Below, in pieces: positions 1 to 12,189 of a stretch of 64,000 nt of DNA (position 1 is its first letter; each line of letters begins with the position of its first letter). Source of the stretch: Lepiota brunneoincarnata (lineage: Eukaryota > Basidiomycota > Agaricomycetes > Agaricales > Agaricaceae); contig JAEBUN010000015.1 of NCBI GenBank assembly GCA_023014365.1, forward strand, positions 496,001 through 560,000. Direction: 5' to 3'. The notes below the pieces were generated by a model, which had not been told where the DNA came from, did no database searches, and was given only the letters and a program-made list of their open reading frames with translations. The position numbers were made by a program, and so were the translations under genes.

Positions 1-1317
1 TATTGCTGGGCACTCACACCACCAACAGCGTCAGGGGTTTGGGTAGTCCAGGTGTTGCGGGGGAGCGAGATACCATACAACTCGAGTGTAGGACAACTCA
101 CAGGTACTCTACCAACGCATAAGTTGAAACCAATGGTCTTGACGGCAACGTGTCGTTCGAAACGTGGAGAGTGGTGCTTGCAAATGCAATCAATGCGCGC
201 AATCGAGTAGCATATGTAGTCGATAGAGTTATACACCCGGGTTTGGGTCATGACTGGCAGATGGACATTTGACGTGAGAATCCCCATTCGGTGTAACGGG
301 GAGACCATCTATATTCTTAGTGGAGCTTCACGTTTTTGGTTTCCGACGGCAAGAAAACCATCTAGCTCCTGCAAGGACCTCCAGAGTAAGAGCCAGAAGT
401 CTCTTGCCTCCACCAAGTGCGATGTTTAACACGAGCGGCACCGAATATTACATCATTAATCTGGAGTCCAGCAGGAGGATATCATCTTCAGCGGGGGGAT
501 AATCATGGATGCCAGGTGTGGAATGGGGTTACGAGTGACCCATCAATTTCCAAGCACCTCTTCCCGAACTGTGCGCCGCGATTGTCATGTGCCTGTCGAG
601 ATGTTTAAAGGTGTGGTAAATACACTCGTAAAGGGCTTCAGGTTAAGTATGAGGGAAGGTCGAATTATATATACATATCTTTTCCATATCCATTCCCTCC
701 GTCTCAGCCACCGACTCGCTGCGCAACGTTTGGGTTCGCCTAGAAATTGAGTTTGCTATGCGCAAGCAACATGTCACGTTAGCAAATCCTTGGGGCAGTC
801 ATTCGCAGTACCTTTCCGGCCAATTTTGGCAGGGGCTTTGGTGTGTGTTCTCCTCTGCCCCACTGAATGGCGCTAAAAATTAGATGTCTGACGAGATGGA
901 CAGGGATTCACGCCATTTTGTTTCTGGTGCGCTCAATAATCCTCGCAAAGGGAGGGCGATTGCAGATTGTATCGTCCGTCGCGATGAGCGTCATGTTTGG
1001 GTTGGCGGACGGCGGACATAGGCATTTCGCTTAATGCTTCGCTTAACCGCACAGACAGTCTGATGACCGGCGGGAGCCAGGGGCTTGTTCGGATGTTGTA
1101 GCCCTAAGTTCTTGGTGCAATTAGTGAATAAGTGAGTTTTTCCACTGTATACTCCGGCGAAATGGTGTTCATTTTTGCGAATCAGTTTGATAGCAGATAT
1201 TCTTCTTGTGAATCCTCACTATATTCATTCGAATCGGGCTTCTTAGCTTGGGTAGATACCTCGATGCTATATAATCTGGAACCACAATAAGGTGATTGGG
1301 TGGGTTGCAGGTGTTTT
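1..1317. other. No gene recognised
   Basis: Both strands hold only short open frames with no recognisable motif. The 5' exons of the seven-helix gene that follows should lie here, but I could not identify them. They may be decayed or simply too small to see by eye. Confidence 0.4.
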
Positions 1318-2136
1318 GTTATTGGTGGGAACAGGTTTGCTCTGAGCTTGATGTAGTTATTAGGCGTCTGTCTGGCGGGGAATCGAGCTTTTGGTTTTAT
1401 CAGCGAAGGAACGACTTCACCAGAGCTCAAAGCTTTCATACCCGTTTACGTGGCGGTGATTTTTGGACTCAATACCATGTTGACCCTAATGACGGGTAAG
1501 TTAGTGACAGCCTCTAAAATTGATGCTGATGTTGACCAACCAATGAATTATAGCGGGGAGGATTTGGTGGATTGCTCGGGAAGTCAGGAGGTTGGGATGT
1601 TGTTCGGGAGCTTAATGTGGCTTCTGCAATCTTGTGAGTGATCGCTCGTAACCGATAAGTGTTGAGTACTGGCTCAAAATCCAGCATGTTGGCAGAGTGG
1701 AGTCTGGTTTTACATACAGCGTAGGCGGTGGTTGTATTTGTGATACTGTCACAGACACGTTACGCGGTATGTACCCTTTGATCCTGGACATACACATCTA
1801 GTTTGATGAATTGAAGCTTGTGGGTGCAGCTATCAGTGCCCGAACAGTGGTGAGCGAGAAGATGCTTAAGGTTACCCACAAGGCTTACGCAGAAAGAAGT
1901 GCATCATGCCCATCCTTATCGTTGTACAGGTGGCACTGGGTCGTTCGACGAAGGACGTCGGCACGACCGTGAGCGTAGCACGTTCTGGGGAGTCGAATGG
2001 GGTGGTATTGAGTTCGGCGATTCATCTCCGAACGAATCGGTCGGGTGACGAGCAGGGAGGAAATGCAGTAGGTGTAGAATTAAGAGGCGGGAATGCAACG
2101 CATGGTGCACAATTGGATAACAGCCGCATGCAATAA
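1318..2136 (+). pseudogene. 3' part of a seven-helix membrane-protein gene, with a frame break
   Basis: Codes for the last part of a basidiomycete seven-transmembrane protein family of unknown function, the same family as the gene at 36297-37720. Traced segments: LGVCLAGNRAFGF, then a membrane helix VYVAVIFGLNTMLTLMT; an intron 1496-1553; AGRIWWIAREVRR, the family's basic loop; ESGFTYSVG followed by a hydrophobic helix; and PILIVVQVALGRS before a polar tail ending at 2136. An extra G near 1727 splits the helix after ESGFTYSVG: removing it restores VVVFVILSQTRYA. The last intron uses an acceptor just before KCIMPIL. No start codon or first helices were found, so this is either a decayed copy or a gene whose 5' end I missed. 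The family match is clear; whether the gene works is not. Confidence 0.45.
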
Positions 2137-2714
2137 ATTTGCAAGCCTACTACACGCATTCCTCTGGTCATGGCCCTACCAGCTGTGCTACCTTAGCTTC
2201 CACATCATTGACAGACAGGCTATCGAGCTCGGCATGCTTTTCTACACCACGTTCTAACGGAGAAAGACGGGAGTCAGTGGTGTTGTGGTGAACTGAAACG
2301 GAAACGCACCGAAGCGTGCAAATACTCGTGCAGGTGTGCCCTCAGCCTCTCGAATAAGGACGGGGAGGTCTGGATTGTGTTGTTTAATGGAATTGTAACG
2401 TGCCAGAACGAATTCGCTACAACAGCATCAGCCACGAGGCAGCATGTGGCAGGAACGAGATGACTGACCGCGTGCCTGCAGAGGCGTTGCCTGACTGAGA
2501 GAAGAGTATTCTGAGTTCTCTGAGGGCAGGTGAAAAGGCCTTTGCAAAGGACATGGGGTGGCTGAAGACAAGTTTAATTCGAATTCCCGGAAATTCCTCG
2601 ATAGATTACGTAATCGGTTGCTACCAGTCTTTGTTGACTTTCCCAAACAATCCCTTCCCTCTGCCATCATCGCCACCCATAGCGAGCACCCCCTATAGCG
2701 ACCCATCCTCACCC
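2137..2714. other. Intergenic
   Basis: No gene recognised. It holds the 3' flank of the seven-helix fragment and presumably the promoter of the RGS gene. I see no clear TATA box. Confidence 0.4.
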
Positions 2715-4058
2715 ATGGACGACGAGAAAAGCCAGCAGGATGAGTGGGCAAGTAGTCGCAAGCATCGCCTCCCGACCTTCACCGAGGTTCTGTCTCGGAG
2801 AACAAGACCTCCCGTTGATCTTTTCATGTTCTAGTGCGCCGGGTATTCGTTTACGGTCTGGAGTTTTGTTGCTCACAACATTCATAGTCTGTTTTTGCAG
2901 CGCGAAGGCGCGGAAGATATCCTGGACTTCTGGCTGGATGTCCAGCAGCACGAAAATCTTTGCCGAGCATACTTCAAGGATGTTCGCAAGTCGGGTCGCA
3001 CAATAAAGGAGGACTGGCCTCAGTACTGGGATTATGCTCGCCGGAGGGGTTCGATTTATGGAACAGTAGTCGGACTCCATCCGGAAGCTATGACGAAACG
3101 CAGCACAACGAGTACCAGCGAGATGCTTACCGAGCAGGACAAGCGCGACCTCGCTGCTGCTGGGACCTCCGAGGAAAAAGAATTTGGACGTCGGTCGACA
3201 AGTCCCCGCCCCCCAGAAAATTCGCGTGCCGCAGCGGCTTCGCCTGGCGAAGACGACCCCCCTCGCTCATCCACTCCTTTTTCCCTCTCCGGCCGCACCC
3301 CCACTCTCTTCAACTTGAAACGCGCGTCAAGAGCCCCCACCGTCATCCCGCGCTCGTCTGCCATATCTCGTAAGGATCTTGTGGCTTCCGCGGAGCGTAT
3401 CTTCTATCGCTATCTCTCGCCAGGTGGCAACCCAGTCGATTCTCAGGAGAACCACGAGATTTATCTACCGCCTGCCCTGCGGATACATAGCTTCCCTCTA
3501 AACAGCCAGAATGAGCCCAAGACACAGAATGAGCTCAACGTGATGGCTCAGATTCCCGACCTCTTCCACGCCCAGAAGGAATATTGTTTCCGCGCTATGG
3601 AACAGGATGCATTCCCTCGCTTCCTTCGTTCCAAGGCGTTCGGCAACCTGACACCGATCTCTGCGCTGGTGCGCCTAATTCTCGGCCTAGTCATCCTCTG
3701 GATTGGATTGGCTGCTGGCTTTGCTCTCATTTTCCTCGACGTGCATCCGAAATCCAAACGCTTTTTCGTGGGTTGTTTCCCAAGCTTTCCCTTCCCTCGT
3801 GTACTTACGTAACATCCCCAGCTCTTCATTCCTTTTGCCTTTGCTATCCTTTTCCTCGTCTCGCATCAATATGAACTAGACCCAATCCTCGTTTTCTTTG
3901 GCCAGTCAGAGACCACACCCTTTCGAACGCTCACCATCCGAGAGCCATACGTCCGAAATCTCCTGCTTGGGCGTGCGGTGTGGGTCACGGTTGTCGTCGC
4001 GATTCTCGTGACTGCGTTGACACTCATTTTCTGGGCTGTCCCTGGTCATCGCTTATAG
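2715..4058 (+). CDS. RGS-domain membrane protein, Rax1-like
   Basis: About 405 residues. An RGS domain (regulator of G-protein signalling) lies at the N-terminus, with motifs PPVDLFMFYLFLQREGAED and DILDFWLDVQQHENLCRAYF at about residues 30-70. A long polar, Ser/Pro-rich linker follows. The C-terminus has two to three membrane helices (LVRLILGLVILWIGLAAGF, LFIPFAFAILFLVSHQY, VWVTVVVAILVTALTLIFW). This layout matches yeast Rax1, an RGS-related membrane protein needed to mark old bud sites. In a filamentous fungus a role in polarity or G-protein signalling is inferred. Intron 1 is 2834-2887; its splice joins TTC TA to T CTG and rebuilds the RGS helix. Intron 2 follows the codons for RFF, and exon 3 begins with LFIPFAF. 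No frame breaks. Confidence 0.8.
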
Positions 4059-4571
4059 ATAGAAGCCACATCAAATGGATGTAACCAGTGGATTTTATCC
4101 TTATTCTTTGTGCTCCTGTGGTTTTTCCCTTTTTCTTATCATGACTATGAATGAACCCTCCTAATTCTTTACCATTCCCCGTCCATACTTATCCCTTCCT
4201 CTCCCGCTTGTCTTGGGGTTACTTGTTCAAAGACTATGTTGTTTTGTCTGTCTGGTCCTTCTTTTCAGGATACCCCCTCCCCTCCCTATTCATTCTTCCC
4301 CCGAGCATATTGTCGGAGTATGCTATTGTCGCACGCACGGAAATAATCTTATTATTGTGTTCTATGTACATGTTTGACGTGCTTTTATGAAATTGATGAA
4401 TGTTTTGGTCTTGACACATGAATTTTCTGTCCCCCCACTACTGAGCGCTTAATTACAGCCAAATATGCTCATCTCATCCCATACACCCGACCGGGCTCCA
4501 TAACCCATCCTTCTCCAAGTCTCAGCCCACCATCACCACCGTTACCGCTATTGTCTGCCACAATTAAGCTG
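4059..4571. other. Intergenic, 3' and 5' flanks
   Basis: Pyrimidine-rich spacer between two genes on the same strand. No gene recognised. The CT-rich tract just before 4572 is typical of fungal core promoters. Confidence 0.5.
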
Positions 4572-6238
4572 ATGCCACCGGAAAGACCATCAAAGTGGGT
4601 ACCGGGTCGTTACCCTTCCCCTGGCCAATCATCCATTGCCGATGCGATACGAAAACGGCGTGGAGAGAGAGGCATCACAGCACTTGACGCTGCACTATTG
4701 CATGTGCCCCCTGTCGCAGAGGGGTGGAACACTCTGCTAGGTGCGGTCAGGACCCAAGGGGTGTTGAGAGGGGATCTTCGAGAGCTCATGGTGGGTGGGA
4801 TCGATAGAAATCCGTTCGTGTGCTGATGATTCATTTAACCATCCAGATCCTGAGGGTGGCAGCGATCAATGGCGTTGCGTATGAGTGGATCCACCATGAG
4901 CCTGTAGGACGGCAGCACAAACTTACGACGGCTCAATTGTTCGTGGTCAGGGACATTGCGACACCTCTACCTCCTGCTCAGGGGTTATTGTCCCCGCTGC
5001 AAACAGCCGCTCTGGTCTTTGCCGATGCGAGTACCAGGACTGTCAAGATACCTACAGAGGCCACTGAGGCTCTGCGAGAGGAACTGAGAAACTGGGTTGT
5101 CAAAGAACGTAGCGGATTGACTGCGGATGAACTGAGGGATCAAGTGGATGATCTATTTGTCGAAGCTAGTCTCGTGGCTGCGGCCTATAACATGGTCTCG
5201 CGCTTCTTGGTAGCTGTTGATGTTGCTGGGGGCTCTGAGGACACGGTGCCCTGGCCTCTGGAATACAAGGAGGTAAGGAATGCTATTTCTTGCCGGCGAT
5301 CAGGACTTGGCATTAATACAGTTCGTCTCAGCACTTCGTGCCTATTCCCACTGTTTCTCCTACACACACAATTCACGCGGTTACTCTTAGGAGTGAAGAA
5401 TCCGCACGCTGGATTGTGTTTGCCAATTCCCTTCTCACAGATTATACACTTTGGTCTCTCGTCATCCCATACTTTCTTTCCAAAGACTACAACATTCTTT
5501 TACTGTCTCAGCGGGGACACGGCCAATCCACGCTACCAGCCTCGAATGCATCTGCTTCAACTACAGACCCGCGTACAGTCACGATACCCCTCCTCGCCTC
5601 TGATATTCACAATACCCTCAAACACCTCAGCATATCAACACCCGTCGAAGCCGTCATTGGTGTCTCACAGGGCGGGGCAACCGCCCTAGCCTACGCGGCC
5701 ACCTACGGAAGAGCCGGAACAAAGAGCATAATCGTATGTGACACTACTCCCCGTACGCCCACTGGGAACAAAGACGCTTGGGAAGAGCGTATTCGGCTCG
5801 TTGGAGGGGAGCAGTCAGGGATGCACAAGCTCGCCGCGGTAACTGTTCCACGATGGTTCCCTCAAGGTTCCAAACTCTCCCCACACATGCAAGACCACGA
5901 CGAAAAACGTGCTCAGTGGATCACAAGTTTAATTGTCGATACTAAAGTCATGGGATTCGAAGCTGGTGCGAGGGCGCTGGGGGAATACGATACCATCGCA
6001 CTGAGGATTTTGGAAAGTGATGTGGAGAATGTGTTACTTCTGGCGGGAAACTTGGATGGAGGAGGGATGGTCGGTGCAACCCTACAAAAGTTTGGGATGG
6101 AGTGGAACAACCAAAGAGAGCGCCAAGGGAGGAAAAGCGGTGGAATATGTCGGGTTAGAGGGGTCAGGACATTTGCCTATGGTAGATGAGCCTGAGTCCT
6201 TCTGGAGAGCTGTATCAGAGTTCTTAAGTGTGATTTGA
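4572..6238 (+). CDS. Carboxymuconolactone-decarboxylase-like / alpha-beta hydrolase fusion
   Basis: The N-terminal ~210 residues resemble fungal AhpD-like / 4-carboxymuconolactone decarboxylase proteins (ALDAALLHVPPVAEGWN, RELM-ILRVAAINGVAYEWI, AAYNMVSRFLVAVDV). The C-terminal ~270 residues are an alpha/beta hydrolase of the 3-oxoadipate enol-lactonase type: nucleophile elbow GVSQGG and a late GSGHLPM carrying the catalytic His. The two halves are joined by an intron after LEYKE: the splice to HFVPIP keeps the frame and no stop intervenes. Intron 1 (about 4791-4846) joins RELM to ILRVAA. The start is the first ATG in frame. One extra base between WNNQRE and KGGKAVEYVG, near 6110-6130, must be skipped to reach the conserved C-terminus. 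These activities are consecutive steps of the protocatechuate branch of the beta-ketoadipate pathway; that this protein performs them is inferred. Confidence 0.7.
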
Positions 6239-6668
6239 GGGCGTCTCAGATCATAAATGTATGAAGCCGCACCAAGATGTATATCACTATCACTATGTAC
6301 ATACCATGTATATTACATGTCCTTCTGGAGTATTTACGATGATGCTTGATGGCGCAGCGATGAAATGATTAGACGACCCCCGCTCGGTGATCCCCTGTAG
6401 CATTACCCGAGTCCAATGCGTCCGAAGAGGAACGGCAATTCATCATTGGGACAATATCATAATCACCAATGTTTGTTGATCAAACCTGCCACATCCGAGA
6501 TTGTTTGCAACACAGCATAGATGTTTGCCAGCGAAAAAGGTTCTTTAATGTCGAACGTACTCGCATCCCCGGCCATATCACAACAGAGCAGTGTGAGTGG
6601 AGACCACATTGTTGTTGGGCAAAGTGGGAAAATGCAAGGGCGAATAAGTGGTCGGGGTCTTTGATGAG
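6239..6668. other. Convergent intergenic region
   Basis: Lies between two converging genes, so it should hold both 3' ends. No gene recognised. Confidence 0.5.
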
Positions 6669-7619
6669 TTAGTTCATTGGAACATCGTCCGGCGCGGGAG
6701 TATTTGCTGCGCCACTTCCCGTGGAGGAAAATAAACCAGGGGATTGCCCTTCGAGGGTAGAGCCCCTCAGGTTGACCAGTTCAACCTCGACATTGGCTTG
6801 ATCTTCGTCCGAACTGTCTTCTTCGTCATCATCCTTCCCATCCGCCAGCATAGCTCCATCAAGGGCACCACCTCCCGAACCTAGTGACGCGGCTAAATTC
6901 ATCCGCCCAAATCGCGGGTCCCAATCCAACTCTTCTGGTTCCTCGACCTCGACCTCGACCCTCTGCTTCCACTCAAACTTTTCACGCAGCATCATGACAG
7001 CCCGAATAGCCCGATCGACACGTTGATCATGAGCCTCTCTGATCTCCGTGCACTCCCTTAGCACATCTTCGTATTCGGGCTTCTTGGGCTGAGTGGTGAT
7101 CCCATAACCGAGTCCGTTGCTGGGAGCGGGCGGGGGAGCGCCGAGGACACCTAGCGAGCCGCGCGTTGTCATATGCTCAGCCAAACGCCTCACAGTCTCA
7201 TTCTCCATTTTTAGGACGTCGAGGGTCTGTTGATTGCGGAGCAAAGGAGCTGCCTCGGTGTCAAGCTCTTGTTCAGTCATCCCCACCATAGGATGTATAG
7301 CGATGCGCTCGTAGATGTTGAGTTGAATTGTAGGAGCACCGATTGTTGTGGGCCGGATGGTCTGGGTCGCAAGCAATGCATTGGAAAAATTGAGTGTCTG
7401 TGAAAGGAGGATATTGTATTTTGAGAGGATGTCTGGCCAGGAAGGCATGGCTGCCATATCACCATTCTTGATCGTCCAGGCGAGAGCATTTATTGACTCT
7501 ATGATTTGGGCCGCTTTGAACCTAAGCGACTCGAGCTGGGCTACTGGGAGCGGGGCTGGTGCGAGGGTTGGTGGTAATGCAGGTTCTGAGGTCTGCTGAC
7601 TTTGACTAGGGGCACTCAT
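6669..7619 (-). CDS. MED8: Mediator complex subunit 8
   Basis: One uninterrupted frame of 316 residues. The N-terminal half has the Med8 signature: a helix QLESLRFKAAQIIESINALAW, then MPSWPDILSKYNILLSQ, then HPMVGMTEQELDTEAAPLLRN. The C-terminus is acidic (DDDEEDSSDEDQ) and low in complexity. Med8 is a head-module subunit of Mediator, which links transcription activators to RNA polymerase II in the nucleus. The start is the ATG of MSAPSQ; the open frame runs further upstream, but that extension lacks conserved residues and reads like leader sequence. Transcribed away from the P450 at 8769. Confidence 0.8.
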   Translation of the reverse strand: MSAPSQSQQTSEPALPPTLAPAPLPVAQLESLRFKAAQIIESINALAWTIKNGDMAAMPSWPDILSKYNILLSQTLNFSNALLATQTIRPTTIGAPTIQLNIYERIAIHPMVGMTEQELDTEAAPLLRNQQTLDVLKMENETVRRLAEHMTTRGSLGVLGAPPPAPSNGLGYGITTQPKKPEYEDVLRECTEIREAHDQRVDRAIRAVMMLREKFEWKQRVEVEVEEPEELDWDPRFGRMNLAASLGSGGGALDGAMLADGKDDDEEDSSDEDQANVEVELVNLRGSTLEGQSPGLFSSTGSGAANTPAPDDVPMN

Positions 7620-8768
7620 GTCCGTTCTCCCCTGACTATACTCGGATGAGTATATATGAATATATATGAATGAATGCATGAACAAAAACCTACCTGAGTG
7701 TGCCTGCAGGACGATGCGAGTCGGAGCCCGGTCAACGGATCGCCCATATACCACCACCAAACAAGAGCAAAGCATCAGAAAATATCTCGACAATCATCCA
7801 GATTTCTAACCACTCCTACGTAGCAAGGTCCATGTTAAGCTGCTTGATGCCTCGCCCCGAGGACGGGGTAAAAGCTTATAGCGGCTGCTGAAAACACAGA
7901 TGATTGCTTGAAAAACGCCGAGCGTATCAGGAGACTTTTCTAATCACGTAGACCAATCGAGTGGTGCTGTAGACATCGTCACAACAGGTATGGGTCTTTC
8001 CTCCATCGTCCGTATGTACAAAGTCGCACACCAGTGATAGAGCTCCATTCCCACCCTATCGTTCCTACACGCTCCAAGATACAAATGCCGAAACTGCAGA
8101 CCCTGTGTCGTCACCTTATCATCGCTTTTTGACAATCGTCATAGCTGCCAAGCCTGGAACCCCCGCACGCTCGACGTAGTGGACTGGAACATGATGGACA
8201 CCTACGGATCGCGAAGTGGTTTCCTCGTAGGTCCGCTTGCTACATAACGCCTCTTAAACACCCTCGAGCCATCAAAATCCTCAAGCTATCATAAGCTATC
8301 CAATTCATTCAAATTGAGAACGCATGCCATACGCTCGATGGGCGGTCGTGCCCTTTCTGGATATTATTTCCCCCGGCGGTGAATCGGATGATCGGTAGTG
8401 CAAACATTTATTGTGATCTTCATAGGGTCGGCGCGGCAGAAGAAGGTCGCACCATAGAAGCAAACTCCGCCTATCCGGATGGTCATAGCACCAGATGGAG
8501 GCTACTTTAGTGGCCGCATTCGACTATTTACGAGACAACCAACGACAAGAGGGCCGTGGACATCTCAATACCCTTCCTTCCCAAAGGGCTGACATCCCCA
8601 TTCGATGTGAACTATTCCTGTCCGTGCACGAATAGCCTTTTGCGTAAAATTCCAGGACAATACCTCATATATCGTAACGGTACTCATCTTGTCCTGGGTC
8701 CCTCAATCCCACATCCTGCCTATCGCTCTGGTCCTCCTCGTTACGAGGTTTTTTAACTCCTTGTCATA
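7620..8768. other. Divergent promoter region
   Basis: Separates MED8 (leftward) from the P450 gene (rightward). No gene recognised; only short frames without motifs. Confidence 0.5.
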
Positions 8769-10958
8769 ATGGCCATTGCAAACACCTTCGTCGGACTCTC
8801 GGCCTTGGTTCTCACCACTGCTTTCTACTTCCGAAAGCCAAGGCAGTCCCTTCCCCTGCCACCAGGGCCAAAGAAGTGGCCCCTCATTGGGAATCTTTTC
8901 CAGTTGCCCACTTCGTTTGAGTGGGAAACCTATGCCCACTGGGGTGAGATATATAGTACGCATGCCCGCATATGCGCTTCATTCTGCTCTTGAGTAACGC
9001 GACTTCATCTAGACTCAGATATCCTCCACATCGACGCTGCAGGCGCGTCGATTATCATCGTGAATTCATGGAAGGCGGCCTATGATCTATTTGAGAAGAG
9101 GTCCAGCCTTTACTCTAGTCGGTGAGCCTTCAACTCTGTTTGCTCTATCCCGCCATACTCGGACTCATTGCGATTGTCGACAAGGGTAAACAATCAAATG
9201 GTACACCTGTAAGTGGAGACTGAACGTGAGAAGTGATGCATGGAGGGCTTACCCGTGGATGCGATAGTTCCGGCTGGGATTGGCTTTTTGGATTTATGCC
9301 GTATGGGGAAGCATGGTTGGAGCGGCGGAAGTTATTTCAGAAACACTTCCATCCCCTGGACAATGTCAGCCATCACCCACGCGAACGCGAATATGTTCAC
9401 AAGATGTTGCGTGCTTTGCTCGACAACCCGGGGGAATTCATGAGCCACATCCGGCAGTGCGTTTCTGCTTTTGGGCCTAGTATTTGAAGGTCGATTAGTT
9501 GATGGGTGACTTTAGCATGATGGGCGCGATCACAATTTCGCTTGGATATGGTATAGAGGTCAAGCCTAATGACCCTAATATCAAGATCGCCAATGAGGCG
9601 GTGAAAGGCCTGGCGGGAGCCGCTAATTTTAGTGCTTTCCTGGTCAACTCTATCCCTGCCCTGAAGTATGTTCCTTCTTGGATGCCCGGTGCGGGTTGGA
9701 AGAAACAAGCGGAAATATGGCACGACTGGACGATGAAAATGCTCAACATTCCTTTCCAAAAATCGCTGCAGCAACTAGTGTGTATCAACGATCATTTTTG
9801 GTTGGGGTTTCAGTTTAGAAAACAAAAATTAGGCCGAGGGGACGGCGATGCCTTCACTCGTGACGAATTGTGTTACCAGTATCGACGAAGCCCAGGACCG
9901 TGAACACCAGCTAACTGTGATTAAGGACACCGCCGGAAACTTCTTCGTCGGTGAGCGGACATCCCTTGTGTCGTTTTGGCAGCTCTAAAGATCAGAGTTA
10001 CCAGGGGGTGCTGATACAACTGTGTCTGCAATCAACACATTCTTGTTGATGATGGTCTGCCACCCGGAGATTCAGGAAAGAGCGCAAGAGGAACTCGACC
10101 GAGTTGTCGGAAAGGGTCAACTCCCTGACTTTAGTGATGAAGTGGCGTTGCCGTATATCAGTGCCCTAGTGAAGGAAACATTGAGGTATGATATCATATT
10201 GCCATCGTTGAGTTCCGACGCTCTGATCCGTGGATCTTCGTGTTTTTCCCTTCTGGCCAATTTCTAGGTGGCAGGCAATCACTCCGTTTGGTATGGCTTC
10301 TCACTTTACCGAATGGCATGGGATTTGATTGTTCTTGATTGACAGCGATTCCTCACTATTTGACGGAAGACGACGAATATAACGGATACCACCTACCTAA
10401 AGGCTCTGTTGTGCTTGGCAACGTCTGGTTGGTGTATATCGCTGTTCGTCTTTGCTTCGGGGGCTGAGTTCGAACCAGGGCGATCACTCATGACAAAGAT
10501 GATTACCCCGAACCTCTGGCATTCCGGCCAGAAAGGTTCCTCAAGGACGGAAAGTTGAACCCAGAGGTGCGGGAGCCGACTGCGGCATTCGGCTTTGGAC
10601 GCAGGTACATGTCGGACTCGTTGCTATAAAATTTTCCCCTGCTCACTTCAATACTGATCATATTGACTAGGATCTGCCCGGGAAGACACATCGCTGTTTC
10701 TTCTCTGTATCTAAGCATCGTTTCGATATTATCTGTGTTCAAGATCGAGAAAGCGTTTGATGAGCAGGGTAACACTATCGAGCCCACGAGGGAATACGTC
10801 TCTGCATTGATCATGTACGCTTGTTGCTTCTGCTGATGTCACATCAGGGACTGGGTCACTGATATTGGAGTTGCAGACACCCTGCCCCGTTCAAATGTAA
10901 CATCAAACCCCGGTCCCAGGAAGCTGAAATTTCGATCAGATCCGTGTCTGAGTCGTGA
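8769..10958 (+). CDS. Cytochrome P450 monooxygenase
   Basis: About 500 residues spread over roughly ten exons. It starts with a membrane anchor (MAIANTFVGLSALVLTTAFYF) and the Pro-rich hinge LPLPPGPKKWPLIGN. Landmarks: GWDWLFGFMPYG and RRKLFQKHFHP; the I-helix GGADTTVSAINTF (oxygen activation); ETLRW (ExxR); the PERF region FRPERFLKDGKL; and the heme loop FGFGRRICPGRHIA with its Cys ligand. It resembles the fungal CYP64/O-methylsterigmatocystin-oxidoreductase-like group by this motif set, but the substrate cannot be told. A 24-nt exon (about 9186-9209, VNNQMVHL) is needed to join SSR to GWDWLFGF. The last exon starts HPAPFKCNIKPRS and ends at TGA 10956-10958. All splices keep frame, with no breaks. 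Confidence 0.85.
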
Positions 10959-11137
10959 TGAACAGTACAATAGAAAAAAATAGCATCTGCGCAGAGTAGG
11001 ATACGTACAAGTCTTTTTCTTTAGCATATGTGAACACTATATACCCAATCCTAGTGACATATGAGTGGCATGTGACCGCGCGGGGTTGTTGTCAGACAGG
11101 CGCGTCACGGACTCTTGTTTGTATCCATTTCTGAGCT

Positions 11138-12090
11138 ATGTCTCGCCACTTTGCCCTCGGCGTCGTCAGGCGCGTTGTTGCATCGCCATCGGCTGCGCGC
11201 CCGTTTTTACTGCGCTCTATCTCGACGACGCCTGTTGTCTGCTTCCCAGCCAAGGCCGACGCGTCCACGAGAAAAACCGGAACCAGGACTGTAACTCAAT
11301 CCAAGCCCAAGCCTAAAGCCGTCGCCGCAAGGAAGGAGAAGAAAGAGAAGAAGAAAGAAGGTATTGCGTGCCCCCTTTTCTACCCATTGTATCCACATTT
11401 TAATTGGATCAACAAGTGACCTGGACTAAGGACCAGTTGAAGGTGCCTACACGTCCTGGTACAACCCCCTTCGTCGTATTTTGCAACGAAGAGCGTAGCA
11501 AGGCTTCCAAACCCGACACCCTTGCTGCTAGTCAGGGGATCATTAAGGAGGCTGCCCAGAAATGGCACAGGTCTCACTCCGGAGGAGAAGCACGTTAGAT
11601 TTCGTGCTTTCGAGGTTTCTTCTTGTGATATGACGTTTTGCTAGGTTTACTATGATAAGGCCGCCGAGCGCAACGTCGTGGTAGCGAGAGAATACAATGA
11701 ATGGCTTAAGAATTTGGATTCAAGGGTCCTCCGGGCAATCAACGTCAAGAGGAAGGCGGCTGGTAAACCCAGGATCCGTCGCCATACCGACTCGAGACCT
11801 CGTCCACCCTTCTTCATGTATGCTGATGTTACTTATTTCGTGCCTTTGAATCCCCTGACCTGGTTGTCTCCTTAGATTCTTGGCTAAATATAGGGCCGAC
11901 CATCCTACGCTTAGTATCCTTGATGCTGCTAAGGAGGCCGGTGCTGCATGGCGTGCACTCTCAGAGCAAGATACACAGGTGCGTACATTCTGTGCTTCGT
12001 AGTCTAGCAGAACCTAATTCTCTGGAGTAGCAATACAAAGTCACTGCTCGAGCAGAGAGGGAGGCATATGTTAGCCGGTCACCAGTGTAG
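11138..12090 (+). CDS. Mitochondrial HMG-box DNA-binding protein (Abf2/TFAM-like)
   Basis: The basic, Arg-rich N-terminus with few acidic residues (MSRHFALGVVRRVVASPSAAR) looks like a mitochondrial targeting sequence, followed by a Lys-rich stretch. Two HMG-like segments come next: TPFVVFCNEERSKASK with KEAAQKW and LTPEEKH, then RPRPPFFIFLAKYRADHP with AAKEAGAAWRALSEQD. Tandem HMG boxes plus a transit peptide are the layout of Abf2/TFAM, which package mitochondrial DNA. That role is inferred. Five short introns. An extra A at 11569, inside what should be CAC GGT, breaks the first box; skipping it restores W-H-G-L-T-P-E-E-K. Upstream of the box and downstream all splices fit. Confidence 0.6.
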
Positions 12091-12189
12091 ATTTGAATTA
12101 AGACAAGATTGTTCGATTTCCTCATTCTAACCCCTTGTCGTGATGATCCAGTACAATGCTGGAACCCAGACTGTTATTTCGTAGATGAA

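Noticed and set aside
1182..1439. Minus-strand frame of 85 codons
   Set aside because: It overlaps the plus-strand seven-helix exons, which have clear family motifs.
2830..2900. Apparent missing residues in the RGS domain that suggested a micro-exon
   Set aside because: Using the acceptor at 2887 rather than the one at 2900 gives YLFLQREGAED directly; no micro-exon is needed.
7944..8756. Short frames between MED8 and the P450
   Set aside because: No homology-like motif; the region is better read as divergent promoters.
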